Assembly (NCBI RefSeq): GCF_022662475.1 | Contig: NZ_JAKNQQ010000006.1 | Coordinates: 62,001 to 126,000, forward strand | Reading direction: 5' to 3' | DNA: 64,000 bases | From: Sphingomonas sp. TREG-RG-20F-R18-01 | GTDB lineage: Bacteria > Pseudomonadota > Alphaproteobacteria > Sphingomonadales > Sphingomonadaceae | In this document: positions 41,992 through 53,777 of the stretch, in pieces | How the letters are laid out: each line of letters begins with the position of its first letter | How positions within the stretch are numbered: position 1 is the stretch's first letter | Program-made: the position numbers and the translations under genes | Notes under the pieces: model-generated | Seen by the model: the letters and a program-made list of their open reading frames with translations, nothing else | Database searches by the model: none | Told to the model about the DNA's origin: nothing

Positions 41992-42960
41992 ATGACCATC
42001 GCCCTCGACATATTCCGCGCCCTGGCGGACGCGACGCGGCTGCGGATCGTAGCGTTGCTACGGACCATGGAGCTATCGGTCGGCGAGCTTGCGCAGGTGC
42101 TCGGGCAAAGCCAACCGCGGGTGTCGCGACACGTCAAGATCCTGTGCGACGCGGGCCTGGCCGAACGGCGCAAGGAAGGCAGCTGGGTGTTCGTCGCGCT
42201 GGGGGCTGGAGCGACCGTCGGACCGGTGGTGGCGGCGCTCGACCATTGGGCGACGCTGTCGCCCGACCATTGGGCGGTGGCGGATGCGGCGCGGCTCGCG
42301 GCGGTGCGGGCGGATCGCGCGGCATCGGCGGCGAGCTGGTTCGAGGCGAATGCCGGGCAATGGGATGCGATCCGATCGCTGCACATTGCCGAGAGCGAGG
42401 TCGAGGCGGCCATCTCAGCGGTCCTCGGCGATACGGCGATTGGCCAGTTGATCGATATCGGTACCGGCACCGGCCGGATGCTCGAACTGTTCGCCGGGCG
42501 CGCGCAGCAGGCGCTCGGGATCGATCGTTCGTCCGAAATGCTGCGACTGGCGCGCGCCAAATTGTCCGAGCGCGGGCTGACCAATACCGAGCTGCGTCAG
42601 GCCGATCTCTACGCGCTGCCGCTTGCCGATGGCGCGGCGGACGTCGCGATCGTCCACCACGTGCTCCACTTCGCGCAACAGCCAGGCGCGGCGATCGCCG
42701 AGGCGGCGCGGGTGCTGACGACGGGTGGCCGCCTGCTGATCGCCGATTTCGCCGCGCATGACCGCGAGGAACTGCGCGCGCAGGACGGGCATACGCGGCT
42801 CGGCTTCGCGGACGAGCAGATGGCGACGTGGTTCGCGGCGGCTGGGTTGATCCTCGAGCGGACCGAGACGCTGATGGGGGGCGAACTGACGGTCAAATTG
42901 TGGCTCGCGCGCAAACGCGACGCGACGCGTTCCGGAATACGAGAGGCGATGGCGGCATGA
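41992..42960 (+). CDS. ArsR-family regulator fused to SAM-dependent methyltransferase domain (SahR-like)
   Basis: A 322-residue fusion. Residues about 5-70 form a winged helix (RALADATRLRIVALLRTMEL, LGQSQPRVSRHVKILCDAGL). Residues about 150-300 form a class I methyltransferase with motif I LIDIGTGTGRMLELF and ALGIDRSSEMLRLARAKL; the domain could bind S-adenosylmethionine or S-adenosylhomocysteine as effector rather than catalyse. It heads the metF-metH operon (metF starts inside its stop, ATGA), the context of SahR-type repressors of the methionine cycle. Start ATG at 41992; the palindrome sits just upstream. Confidence 0.87.
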   Translation: MTIALDIFRALADATRLRIVALLRTMELSVGELAQVLGQSQPRVSRHVKILCDAGLAERRKEGSWVFVALGAGATVGPVVAALDHWATLSPDHWAVADAARLAAVRADRAASAASWFEANAGQWDAIRSLHIAESEVEAAISAVLGDTAIGQLIDIGTGTGRMLELFAGRAQQALGIDRSSEMLRLARAKLSERGLTNTELRQADLYALPLADGAADVAIVHHVLHFAQQPGAAIAEAARVLTTGGRLLIADFAAHDREELRAQDGHTRLGFADEQMATWFAAAGLILERTETLMGGELTVKLWLARKRDATRSGIREAMAA

Positions 42961-43895
42961 CGATTTCGGTAAACCAGCTCGAGGAGGCGCGGCGCGCGCT
43001 CGAAGCGCCTTTGTTCGCGGATCTCGCGGGCGATGCGGCGGTGTCGTTCGAATTCTTCCCGCCCAAGACCGAGAAGATGGAAGAGGCGCTCTGGGAGACG
43101 GTGCGCACGCTCGAACCCTTCGCGCCCGAGTTCGTCTCGGTGACGTACGGCGCTGGCGGGACGACGCGTGACCGGACGCACGCGACCGTGGCGCGGATCC
43201 AGCGCGAGACGACGATCCCCGCGGCGGCACATCTGACCTGCGTCGAGGCATCGCGCGGCGAGATCGACGAGATCGCGCAGGCATATTGGGCGGCGGGGGT
43301 GCGGCATATCGTGGCACTTCGCGGCGATGCGCCGGGGGCGGACGGGTTCGCGCCACACCCCGACGGCTATACCAATGCGGCGGATCTGGTGGTGGGGCTC
43401 AAGCGGCTCCATCCCTTCGAGATTTCGGTTGCGGCCTATCCCGAATGCCATCCGGACTCGAAGGGCCACAGCGACGACCTCGACAATCTCAAGCGCAAGC
43501 TCGATGCGGGCGCGACGCGCGGGATCACGCAATTCTTCTTCGAACCCGAGACCTTCTTCCGGTTCCGCGATCGTGCGGCTGCGGCGGGGATCGATGCGCC
43601 GATGGTGCCGGGGATCATGCCGGTCACCAATTTCCAGAGCATCGTCAAGATGTCGGCGCTGTGCGGCACCGAGGTTCCCGCGTGGATGGGGCGGTTGTTC
43701 GAGGGGCTCGACGATCATGCGGGCGCGCGCGGGCTGATCGCGGCGACGCTGGCGGCGGAGTTGTGCCGCAAGCTGTATGCGGGGGATGTGCGGGACTTTC
43801 ATTTTTATACGCTCAACCGTGCCGAGCTGAGCTTCGCGATCTGCCATTTGCTGGGGCTGCGGGCGAAGACCGTGGCGAAAGCGGCGGCGGCGTGA
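42957..43895 (+). CDS. metF: methylenetetrahydrofolate reductase
   Basis: A 312-residue FAD-dependent barrel enzyme reducing 5,10-methylene-THF to 5-methyl-THF, the methyl donor for MetH. Landmarks: VSFEFFPPKTEKMEEALWET, VSVTYGAGGTTRDRTHATV, HLTCVEASRGEIDEIAQAY, IVALRGDAPG, SVAAYPECHPDS and QFFFEPETFFRFRDRA. Length is normal. It overlaps the regulator gene by four bases, and is followed by a palindromic repeat and then metH part 1. Confidence 0.96.
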   Translation: MTISVNQLEEARRALEAPLFADLAGDAAVSFEFFPPKTEKMEEALWETVRTLEPFAPEFVSVTYGAGGTTRDRTHATVARIQRETTIPAAAHLTCVEASRGEIDEIAQAYWAAGVRHIVALRGDAPGADGFAPHPDGYTNAADLVVGLKRLHPFEISVAAYPECHPDSKGHSDDLDNLKRKLDAGATRGITQFFFEPETFFRFRDRAAAAGIDAPMVPGIMPVTNFQSIVKMSALCGTEVPAWMGRLFEGLDDHAGARGLIAATLAAELCRKLYAGDVRDFHFYTLNRAELSFAICHLLGLRAKTVAKAAAA

Positions 43896-43901
43896 ATCGT
43901 T

Positions 43902-44011
43902 AAAGCCCTTCCCCTTCAGGGGAGGGGTTGGGGTGGGGCCGAACAGCAGGGGCGCGCTCTCTGCGAGGCACAGCCCGACCCCCAACCCCTCCCCTGAAGG
44001 GGAGGGGCTTT
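43902..44011. repeat. 110-bp inverted repeat between metF and metH part 1
   Basis: Left arm 43902-43933 (AAAGCCCTTCCCCTTCAGGG...) and right arm 43979-44011 (ending ...GAAGGGGAGGGGCTTT) are reverse complements with one mismatch; each arm contains CCCCTTCAGGGG-type subpalindromes. Same family as the copy inside metH part 2 at 47227-47336. Confidence 0.85.
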
Positions 44012-44029
44012 AGATAGTGGACCTGTAGT

Positions 44030-45076
44030 ATGACGATCCGTGAAACATTCCTTGCCGAGGCCGCCAAGCGCATCCTCATCACCGACGGCGCGTTCGGGAC
44101 CGAGATACAGAACTGGAAGCTGTCCGAGGCTGACTATGCCGGTGGCCTTGGCCTCGCCAGGGACCAGAAGGGCAACAACGACATCCTCGCGCTGACCAAG
44201 CGCGAAGTGCCCGAGGCGATCCACCGCGCCTATTTCGAGGCTGGCGCGGACATTGCCGAGACCAACACCTTTTCGGCCAATCGCATCAGTCAGGCCGATT
44301 ACGCCGCCGAGCATCTGGTGCGCGAAATCAACGTCGAGAGCGCCAGGCTCGCGCGGTCGATCGCGGACGAATATCAGGCGAAGGACGGCCGCCCGCGCTT
44401 TGTCGCGGGCGCGATCGGGCCGACCAACAAGACGCTGTCGCTCAGCCCCGACGTCAACGATCCGGGCTTCCGCGAGATCGACTTCGATTATCTGAAGGGC
44501 GTGTACCGCGAGCAGACCGACGCGCTGATCGAGGGCGGGGCGGATTTCATCCTGGTCGAGACGGTGTTCGACACGCTGAATGCCAAGGCCGCGATCATGG
44601 CGGCGCTCGAGGCGGGCGAGGCGCTTGGGCGTGACGTGCCGATCATGCTGTCGATGACGCTGACCGATCTGTCGGGGCGGAATTTGTCGGGGCATACGGT
44701 CGAGGCGTTCTGGCACGCGGTGCGCCACGCCAGGCCGGTGACGATCGGGCTCAATTGCTCGTTCGGCGCGGAGCAGTTGCGGCCGCATGTTCGGACGCTT
44801 TCCGATATCTGCGACACGCTGATCATGGTCTATCCCAATGCCGGGCTGCCCAACGAGCTTGGCGAATATGACGAAATGCCGCACACCACCGCCGGCCTTG
44901 TCGGCGAATGGGCGCAGGCGGGGCAAGTCAACGTGCTCGGCGGCTGCTGCGGATCGACGCCGGCGCACATCAAGGCGATTGCGGACGGGGTGCGCGGGCT
45001 GACGCCGCGCGCGCTGCCGGTGCCGCCGGTGGTGACGCGGCTCGCCGGGCTCGAGCCGATGACGATGGCGGCGTGA
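44030..45076 (+). CDS. metH: methionine synthase part 1: homocysteine S-methyltransferase domain
   Basis: A 348-residue barrel corresponding to the N-terminal module of cobalamin-dependent methionine synthase. The zinc cysteines that activate homocysteine are at 243 (GLNCSFGAEQLRPH) and 306-307 (GGCCGSTPAHIK). ILITDGAFGTEIQNWKL and ETNTFSANRISQADY are typical. It must act together with the product of the next gene, which carries folate, cobalamin and activation modules; this split form is known from alphaproteobacteria. The ATG at 44030 has a weak upstream site, right beside the end of a palindromic repeat. Confidence 0.95.
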   Translation: MTIRETFLAEAAKRILITDGAFGTEIQNWKLSEADYAGGLGLARDQKGNNDILALTKREVPEAIHRAYFEAGADIAETNTFSANRISQADYAAEHLVREINVESARLARSIADEYQAKDGRPRFVAGAIGPTNKTLSLSPDVNDPGFREIDFDYLKGVYREQTDALIEGGADFILVETVFDTLNAKAAIMAALEAGEALGRDVPIMLSMTLTDLSGRNLSGHTVEAFWHAVRHARPVTIGLNCSFGAEQLRPHVRTLSDICDTLIMVYPNAGLPNELGEYDEMPHTTAGLVGEWAQAGQVNVLGGCCGSTPAHIKAIADGVRGLTPRALPVPPVVTRLAGLEPMTMAA

Positions 45077-45077
45077 A

Positions 45078-45209
45078 TTCTCCCTCTCCCCGCTTGCGGG
45101 GAGAGGGCAAGCGAGCGAAGCGAAGCGGGGGAGAGGGGCAGTATCGGGCAACAGCGCTTGATACTGCCCCTCTCCCCGACCCTCTCCCCGCAAGCGGGGA
45201 GAGGGAGAA
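45078..45209. repeat. 132-bp nested inverted repeat between the two metH genes
   Basis: Outer arms 45078-45107 and 45180-45209 are exact 30-bp reverse complements (left starts TTCTCCCTCTCCCCGC); an inner pair, GGGGAGAGGGGCAGTATC at 45128-45145 and its complement at 45160-45177, is also exact. The right edge supplies the purine-rich GAGGGAGAAGGA that serves as ribosome-binding site for metH part 2. A different sequence family from the 43.9 kb repeat. Confidence 0.88.
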
Positions 45210-45218
45210 GGAAACGTA

Positions 45219-47936
<2,718 letters not shown>

Positions 47937-48097
47937 CGCTGGAGGGCTGCCGCGGCGACGCTTCGCGTGGGGGCGTGGCATCGTGTTCATCCGAAGGAGC
48001 AGCGCCTGTCCCAGCGCGAGACGTGGCGCGATCAACCGGCTTGCGGTGGCGTGCCAGTGCGGCAAGCCGGACGCGTCGTTCGTGATGGAGTCCCCTG

Positions 48098-49042
48098 ATG
48101 CGCCGTTTCGCCCCGCTGCTGGTCCTGACGCTTGCCGCGCTCGCTGCCATGCCCGCCGTCGCCGCGCCCAGGGCCGCACCGTTTACGATCGTGGAAACCG
48201 GGCAGGGTTTCGACACGATCGATGCCGCGGTGCAATCGGTGCGGATGGGCACGGCGACGATCCTGATCGCGCCGGGTGTCTATCATCAATGCACGGTGCA
48301 GGCCGGCGGCGTCGTCACCTTCAAGGCGGCGACGCCAGGTAGCGTGATCTTCGAGGGCACGACCTGCGAGGGCAAGGCGGCGTTCGTGCTGCGCGGGCAG
48401 GGATCGGTCGTCGACGGGATCGTGTTCCGCAAGATGCGCGTCGCGGATGGCAATGGCGCGGGGATCCGTACCGAGATCGGCGATCTGACGGTGCGCAACG
48501 CGACGTTTCTCGACAGCCAGGAGGGGATCCTCGGCGGGCATCCGTCGCGCCAGACGATCGTGATCGACCATTCGAGCTTCGCGGGGCTTGGGCAATGCGA
48601 CCAGTCGACCGACTGCGCGCACGCGATCTACCTTGCCAACCAGGGCAGCGTCACGATCACCCGGTCGCGCTTCGAACGCGGCACCGGCGGGCATTACGTC
48701 AAGTTGCGCGTCCCGCACGTGACGATCACCGACGACAGCTTCGACGACACGCAGGGCACCAGGACCAACTACATGATCGACCTGCCGGAGGGCGCAACCG
48801 GGCTGATCGCGGGCAACACCTTCGTCCAAGGTCGCAACAAGGAGAATTGGACCGGCTTCGTCGTGGTGGGCGCCGAGGCCAGGACCTATCCGTCGGCCGG
48901 CCTGCGGGTCGAGGCAAACGACGCGCGGCTGGCGCCGGGGGAGACACGCAGCCCTGCTTTCGTGGCGGACTATAGCCGCGCCAGGCTGGTCATGGCGGCC
49001 AACCGGCTCGGTCCTGGCGTGCGCGCGTTCGAGACGCGCTGA
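48098..49042 (+). CDS. exported right-handed parallel beta-helix protein
   Basis: A 314-residue secreted protein: signal peptide MRRFAPLLVLTLAALAAMPAVA, then GQGFDTIDAAVQSVRMGTATILIAPGVY, the entry to a pectate-lyase-like beta helix, and repeated short strands (SVVDGIVFRKMRVADGNGAG, LTVRNATFLDSQEGILGG, SVTITRSRFERGTGGHYVKL). These folds bind or cleave polysaccharides; catalytic residues are not identifiable by eye. Cysteine pairs (CTVQAG/TTCEG, GQCDQSTDC) suggest disulfides. Start ATG at 48098 with GATGGAG upstream. It converges on the phosphatase gene. Confidence 0.8.
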   Translation: MRRFAPLLVLTLAALAAMPAVAAPRAAPFTIVETGQGFDTIDAAVQSVRMGTATILIAPGVYHQCTVQAGGVVTFKAATPGSVIFEGTTCEGKAAFVLRGQGSVVDGIVFRKMRVADGNGAGIRTEIGDLTVRNATFLDSQEGILGGHPSRQTIVIDHSSFAGLGQCDQSTDCAHAIYLANQGSVTITRSRFERGTGGHYVKLRVPHVTITDDSFDDTQGTRTNYMIDLPEGATGLIAGNTFVQGRNKENWTGFVVVGAEARTYPSAGLRVEANDARLAPGETRSPAFVADYSRARLVMAANRLGPGVRAFETR

Positions 49043-49085
49043 CGGCGCGGGACCACCGCCAGCGCCGCCCTTCCGGCATGCGCCG

Positions 49086-50732
49086 CTAGCGGCAGGGTGC
49101 GCCCGCACGGGCGAGATCGAGGCACTTGCCGTCGACCTTGGGCGCGACTAGCGTCAGCCCGATCTGGCGGGCCAGCGTCGGCGCGATGTCGACCGTCTCG
49201 ATGCTGCCGGGATGCTCGAACCCGGTCATCCCCTTGCGCCAGAACAGGATCGGTACGCGGCGGTCATAGTCGTACGGGCTGCCGTGCGTCGCGACATAGC
49301 CCTTGGTCGGATCGGGAATCGGCGTCACGCGGGGCTTGAGGAAGACGATCAGCTCGCCCGAACGCCCGACCTTGTACGACGCCCGGGCACGCTGGATCAT
49401 CGACCATTTCTCCGGCGGTCCCTTGGGCGCAGGCGTGGCCACGATCTGCGCGGCGGTGAACACTTCGGCGACCTGCGGGTTCGCCTTGTAATAGGCGACC
49501 GCTGCGTCCTGCACCGCGCGCCGCTGCGCGAGCGTGATGTCGCGCGCGAGATAGACGTCGCCATTGGGGATGTCGCCGAACAGCACCGGCTTGGCGATCC
49601 CGAGCTTCGCCGCGATCTCCCTGCCCACGATCAACGGCGCGAGCGCGATCTTGGCGCGCTGGGCATCGGGCAGCCCGGCGTCGATTTCGCGTTCGGGAAT
49701 GTCGTTGCCGCCGTGGTCGGCGGTCAGCACCAGCTCATAATCGACTCCGGTCCGGTCGAGCACGTCGAAGAACGAGCCGAGCGTCGCATCGAGCTGCTGG
49801 AGCTGGATGCACATTTCGGCGCCTTCGGTGCCGTAGGTATGGCCGATGTAATCGGTCGCGGAGGCACCGACGTCGATGATGTCGGTCGTATCGCCCTGGC
49901 CGAGCTTCATGTCCTGGACCAGCCCGGCAGCCAGCGCGACGACCGCGCCGTCGAAGGCGGGGGAGGCGCGGAAGGCGCTGGCATTGCCAGCATCGCGCGC
50001 GAAATGTCCTGCGCCGACGGTCTTGCCCGCGCCGAGCGGGATCGCGCGGTCGTGTGGCTTGCAGATCTCTGGAACGTCGAGCGCCGCCTGCGGGGCGGCG
50101 ATCCGTGCCGCGATCGCGGCATTGGCGCGGGCGACGACGGGTGGCGTGGCGCGACCGGCGTAGCTGACCATTGCCTTGCCGTTCCACCACCAGAGCTCGT
50201 CGACGGTATGGCCGCCCATCATCACCGCGGCGCGATCCTTGCCCGCAACCGACACGACCCGCACCCTGGGGTTGGCGGCCTTCATCCGCTCGCCCAGCGT
50301 GGGCACAAGCAGATGCTTGTCGGACACGGTGTAGTTGCCGTCATGCGTGGTGCCGGGGATGGTTTCGTCCTCCGCGCAATACACCGTCTTGTCGGCGCGC
50401 GCGACCGAGAGGTCGATCCAGTTGTTCGCGATGATACCGGTGTGCTCGGGCCGAAAGCCGGTCAGGATGGTCGAGTGACCCGGGCAGGTTTCGGTCGCGG
50501 CGTGGCTCTGATACCCGCTCGGGAAGACCGCGCCCTTCTGCAGACGCGCGAGGCCGCCGGTAAACGATCCGCGATATTCACCGAACAGGTCTGCCGAGAA
50601 CTGATCGACCGAGATCACGACGATCAGCTTGGGCGGAGTTGCGGCGGCACCCCGTGCCGGCGCATTCTGCGCGGCGAGCGGTGCGCCCGCCAGGGACAGA
50701 GCGATCGCCAGGATGGACGCGGTTCGTTTCAC
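49086..50732 (-). CDS. phoK: PhoK-like alkaline phosphatase
   Basis: A 548-residue exported phosphomonoesterase. The start is GTG at 50732 with CGGAGAA upstream, giving signal peptide VKRTASILAIALSLAGAPLAAQ. The catalytic region SHAATETCPGHSTILTGFRP has a threonine nucleophile (about Thr80) in place of the serine of PhoA; metal ligands are in VVISVDQFSADLFGEY, DVGASATDYIGHTYG, LTADHGGNDIPE and ATHGSPYDYDRRVP. These blocks closely follow PhoK of Sphingomonas. It should release phosphate from organic esters in the periplasm or medium. No Pho box was identified with confidence. Confidence 0.92.
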   Translation of the reverse strand: MKRTASILAIALSLAGAPLAAQNAPARGAAATPPKLIVVISVDQFSADLFGEYRGSFTGGLARLQKGAVFPSGYQSHAATETCPGHSTILTGFRPEHTGIIANNWIDLSVARADKTVYCAEDETIPGTTHDGNYTVSDKHLLVPTLGERMKAANPRVRVVSVAGKDRAAVMMGGHTVDELWWWNGKAMVSYAGRATPPVVARANAAIAARIAAPQAALDVPEICKPHDRAIPLGAGKTVGAGHFARDAGNASAFRASPAFDGAVVALAAGLVQDMKLGQGDTTDIIDVGASATDYIGHTYGTEGAEMCIQLQQLDATLGSFFDVLDRTGVDYELVLTADHGGNDIPEREIDAGLPDAQRAKIALAPLIVGREIAAKLGIAKPVLFGDIPNGDVYLARDITLAQRRAVQDAAVAYYKANPQVAEVFTAAQIVATPAPKGPPEKWSMIQRARASYKVGRSGELIVFLKPRVTPIPDPTKGYVATHGSPYDYDRRVPILFWRKGMTGFEHPGSIETVDIAPTLARQIGLTLVAPKVDGKCLDLARAGAPCR

Positions 50733-50808
50733 GACGGATTCTCCGAATTGGACGGCGGGCAGACTTCGCCGCTATGGCCCGAGGGTTCGGGCTCGACAAG
50801 GACGTGCG

Positions 50809-52884
50809 ATGCGCTGGTTTCACGACGTTGTGGTTACGCTATTCGCGCTGTTGCTCGTGGGAAGCGCGGCGCAGGCTCAGGCGGCGACGCTGGATCCCGC
50901 GGGCGCGGGCACGCATCTGAAGATCACGCTGGTCGCCGAGAGCGATCGGCCGATGGCGGGCACGAGCGTGACCCTCGCGCTGGCAAGTGTCCCGGCGCCG
51001 GGATGGCACGGCTATTGGCAGAATCCCGGCGATGCGGGCTTCCCGGCAAAGCTCGACTGGACACTGCCCAAGGGAGCGAGCGCGACCGAGCCTGCCTATC
51101 CCGTTCCGGGAACCCTGATCGTCGCGGACCTGATGAACTACGTGTTCGAGCGTCCCTATGCGCCGTTGGTCACGCTGAAGATCCCGGCCGGGCTGGCGGT
51201 CGGAACGCCGCTGCCGGTGCGGTTGAAGACCAATTACCTCGTCTGCTCGGCTGAAGTCTGCGTTCCCGAATCGGCGGATTTGTCGATCGACCTGGTCGTC
51301 GGCGACGGTACGATCACGCCGCAGGCCCGCGCACGGTTCGACGCGTGGCGGCGTGCGGTGCCGAAACCGCTCGACGCACGCGCGACCTATCAGACCGGGA
51401 ACGGCCGGATCCGCATCGCAGTGCCGTATCCGGCGGGCGCGGCGCTGACGAAGGCCTATTTCTACCCGATCACCACCGGGATGATCGATTATGCCGCGGC
51501 GCAGACGGTGACCCAGGACGGCGACCGGATCCTGATCGAAACCAATGCGGCGACAACGCCGGCGGCTGCCGGCACCGCATTACAGGGCGTCCTGCAGATC
51601 GGGGCGCGGCAAGGGCTCGTCGTCACCGCCGCGGCGGGTACGGTGGCCGCATCGCACACGGCGCCGGCGTCGGGGCAATCGCTCGGCGGCGCGAGCGTCG
51701 CGACCGCGACGCTCCTTGCCTTTGCCGGGGCGGTGCTCGGTGGATTGATTCTGAACATCATGCCCTGCGTCTTCCCGATCCTCAGCCTGAAGGCGCTCAG
51801 CCTGGCGCGGGGCCATCTCGACGAACGCGCCGCGCGGCACGAGGCGCTGGCCTATGCCGCGGGCGTGATCGCGGTCTGCGTCGCCCTCGGTGGGGTGATC
51901 CTGGCGTTGCGTGCCGGGGGGACGGCGGTCGGCTGGGCGTTCCAGTTGCAGGATCCGCAGGCGATCGTCGTGCTGTTGCTGCTGACCGTCGCGCTCGCGC
52001 TCAACCTCAGCGGGCTGTTCGAAATCCCGACACCCGCCTTCGTCAACCGCAGCGGGGGCGCGGGCGGGGCATTCGCGACCGGCGCGCTCGCGGCGTTCAT
52101 TGCAACGCCCTGCACCGGGCCATTCATGGGGGCGGCACTGGGGGCGGCCCTGGTGCTGCCGTGGGCGGCGGCGCTGGCGGTATTCGCCGGACTGGGGATC
52201 GGGCTGGCGCTGCCATTCCTAGCGCTTGGGTTCATACCTGCATTGCGGCGGCGGCTGCCGAAGCCGGGGCTGTGGATGGAGACGTTCCGGCGGATCCTGG
52301 CAATCCCGATGTGGCTGACCGCCATCGCGCTGGCCTGGGTGCTCGGGCATGAGGCGGGGGTCAATGGCATGGCGATCGGTCTGGTCGTGGCTTTCGGGAT
52401 GGCGGTGCTGCTGTGGATCGCGGGCGCGCGGCAGGCGAGGGGCCTTGCGATCGGCGTGGTGCTCAGCGCGCTACTACTGGCGACCGTCGTGGCCGGGGCG
52501 TGGCTGATCGCTGGGCAGCACCCGGATGCCATCGGCGCACCCGCACTCGCGCCCGGCGGGGCGGAACCGTTTAGCGAGGCACGGCTGGCCGCGTTGCAAA
52601 AGGAAGGACGGCCGGTCTTCGTTTATTTCACCGCCGACTGGTGCCTGACCTGCAAGGTCAACGAGAAGATCGCGATCGAGACCGATGCTACCCGCAAGGC
52701 ATTTGCCGATCACAAGGTCGCGGTCCTGATCGGAGACTGGACCAACGGCGATCCGATGATGGGGCGTTTCATCGAGGCGCATAATCGCGCAGGCGTTCCG
52801 CTGTACCTCTATTATGCCCCGGGCGTCGCCGAGCCACGCGTCTTGCCGCAAGTGCTGACCTCTGCGATGCTGGTCGGATTATGA
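50809..52884 (+). CDS. DsbD/ScsB-like protein-disulfide reductase
   Basis: A 691-residue inner-membrane protein in three parts: signal peptide (MRWFHDVVVTLFALLLVGSAAQA) and periplasmic beta domain with the redox pair CSAEVC; a DsbD-type membrane core with cysteines in NIMPCVFPILSLKALSL and FIATPCTGPFMGAALG; and a C-terminal periplasmic thioredoxin domain with FTADWCLTCKVNEK. It moves electrons from the cytoplasm to periplasmic thiols. Sequence of the core is ScsB-like rather than classical DsbD. The metallo-beta-lactamase-like gene starts inside its stop (ATGA), so both are made together. I start at the ATG at 50809. Confidence 0.88.
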   Translation: MRWFHDVVVTLFALLLVGSAAQAQAATLDPAGAGTHLKITLVAESDRPMAGTSVTLALASVPAPGWHGYWQNPGDAGFPAKLDWTLPKGASATEPAYPVPGTLIVADLMNYVFERPYAPLVTLKIPAGLAVGTPLPVRLKTNYLVCSAEVCVPESADLSIDLVVGDGTITPQARARFDAWRRAVPKPLDARATYQTGNGRIRIAVPYPAGAALTKAYFYPITTGMIDYAAAQTVTQDGDRILIETNAATTPAAAGTALQGVLQIGARQGLVVTAAAGTVAASHTAPASGQSLGGASVATATLLAFAGAVLGGLILNIMPCVFPILSLKALSLARGHLDERAARHEALAYAAGVIAVCVALGGVILALRAGGTAVGWAFQLQDPQAIVVLLLLTVALALNLSGLFEIPTPAFVNRSGGAGGAFATGALAAFIATPCTGPFMGAALGAALVLPWAAALAVFAGLGIGLALPFLALGFIPALRRRLPKPGLWMETFRRILAIPMWLTAIALAWVLGHEAGVNGMAIGLVVAFGMAVLLWIAGARQARGLAIGVVLSALLLATVVAGAWLIAGQHPDAIGAPALAPGGAEPFSEARLAALQKEGRPVFVYFTADWCLTCKVNEKIAIETDATRKAFADHKVAVLIGDWTNGDPMMGRFIEAHNRAGVPLYLYYAPGVAEPRVLPQVLTSAMLVGL

Positions 52885-53732
52885 AACCCTGGATCCTCGC
52901 AGCGCTTTGCGCGCCGATGCTGCTGTTGACGACCGCCGCAATCGACGCGCCGCCGTCCTGGTCGCAACCGATCAAGCCGTTCAAGGTGGCGGGGCCGATT
53001 TGGTACGTCGGTACGCGCGGGCTGGCGGTCTATGCGATCGTTGCGCGGGAAGGGACGATCCTCGTCAGCGGCCCGATGGCGAAGGAGGCGGGGCAGGTCG
53101 AACGCAACCTGGTCGCGATCGGCGTTCAGCCGCGACAGGTAAAATGGATTCTCAACTCGCACGCGCATTTCGACCATGCCGCCGCCTTCGCCGAATTGCG
53201 GCGATGGAGCGGGGCAAGGGTGGTGTCGTCCGCCGGGGATACGACCGCGCTCCGGCGCGGACGGCATGAGGCCGACAACGACAACGGCTTTACCCGTTTC
53301 CCCTCGGTTGCGGTCGATCGGGTCGTCGGCGACGGCGAACAGGTTCGCGTCGGCCGGATCGCGATCACCGCGGTGTTGACGCCGGGCCATACCCCCGGCT
53401 GCACCACCTGGTCGCTCCCCATCGTGGACGGCGGGCGGTCGCTGCAGGTCGTGTTCCCGTGCAGCATCACGGTCGCGGGCAATCATCTCGTCAACAACCG
53501 GGCCTATCCGGGGATCGATAGCGACTATCGCCACAGTTTCGATCGATTGGCCGCGTTGCATGCCGACATCGTCCTGCCGATGCATCCCGAGATCGCGGAC
53601 GTTCTGGAACGTGCAGCCCGGCGGGATGACGGGGATGCGCAGGCGTTCGTAGACCCGACGATCCTCCCCGGTATCGTCGCGGCGGCCCGGACGGACTATG
53701 CCGCTGCATTGGATACGCGACGCAAGCGCTGA
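52881..53732 (+). CDS. subclass B3 metallo-beta-lactamase-like protein
   Basis: A 283-residue exported metallohydrolase with signal peptide MKPWILAALCAPMLLLTTAA. Zinc ligands follow the B3 pattern: NSHAHFDHAAAF (HxHxDH), TPGHTPGCTTW and VLPMHPE. The strand that normally reads L-I-D-G is LVSGPM here, a change outside the metal site. B3 enzymes hydrolyse beta-lactams including carbapenems, but sphingomonad relatives vary and activity cannot be judged by eye. It overlaps the DsbD-like gene by four bases. Cysteines in GCTTW and FPCSITV could form a disulfide. Confidence 0.85.
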   Translation: MKPWILAALCAPMLLLTTAAIDAPPSWSQPIKPFKVAGPIWYVGTRGLAVYAIVAREGTILVSGPMAKEAGQVERNLVAIGVQPRQVKWILNSHAHFDHAAAFAELRRWSGARVVSSAGDTTALRRGRHEADNDNGFTRFPSVAVDRVVGDGEQVRVGRIAITAVLTPGHTPGCTTWSLPIVDGGRSLQVVFPCSITVAGNHLVNNRAYPGIDSDYRHSFDRLAALHADIVLPMHPEIADVLERAARRDDGDAQAFVDPTILPGIVAAARTDYAAALDTRRKR

Positions 53733-53777
53733 TCCACGCGCGAAATCCGCTTGTGCGCCGCAACAATCCATCGCAGC

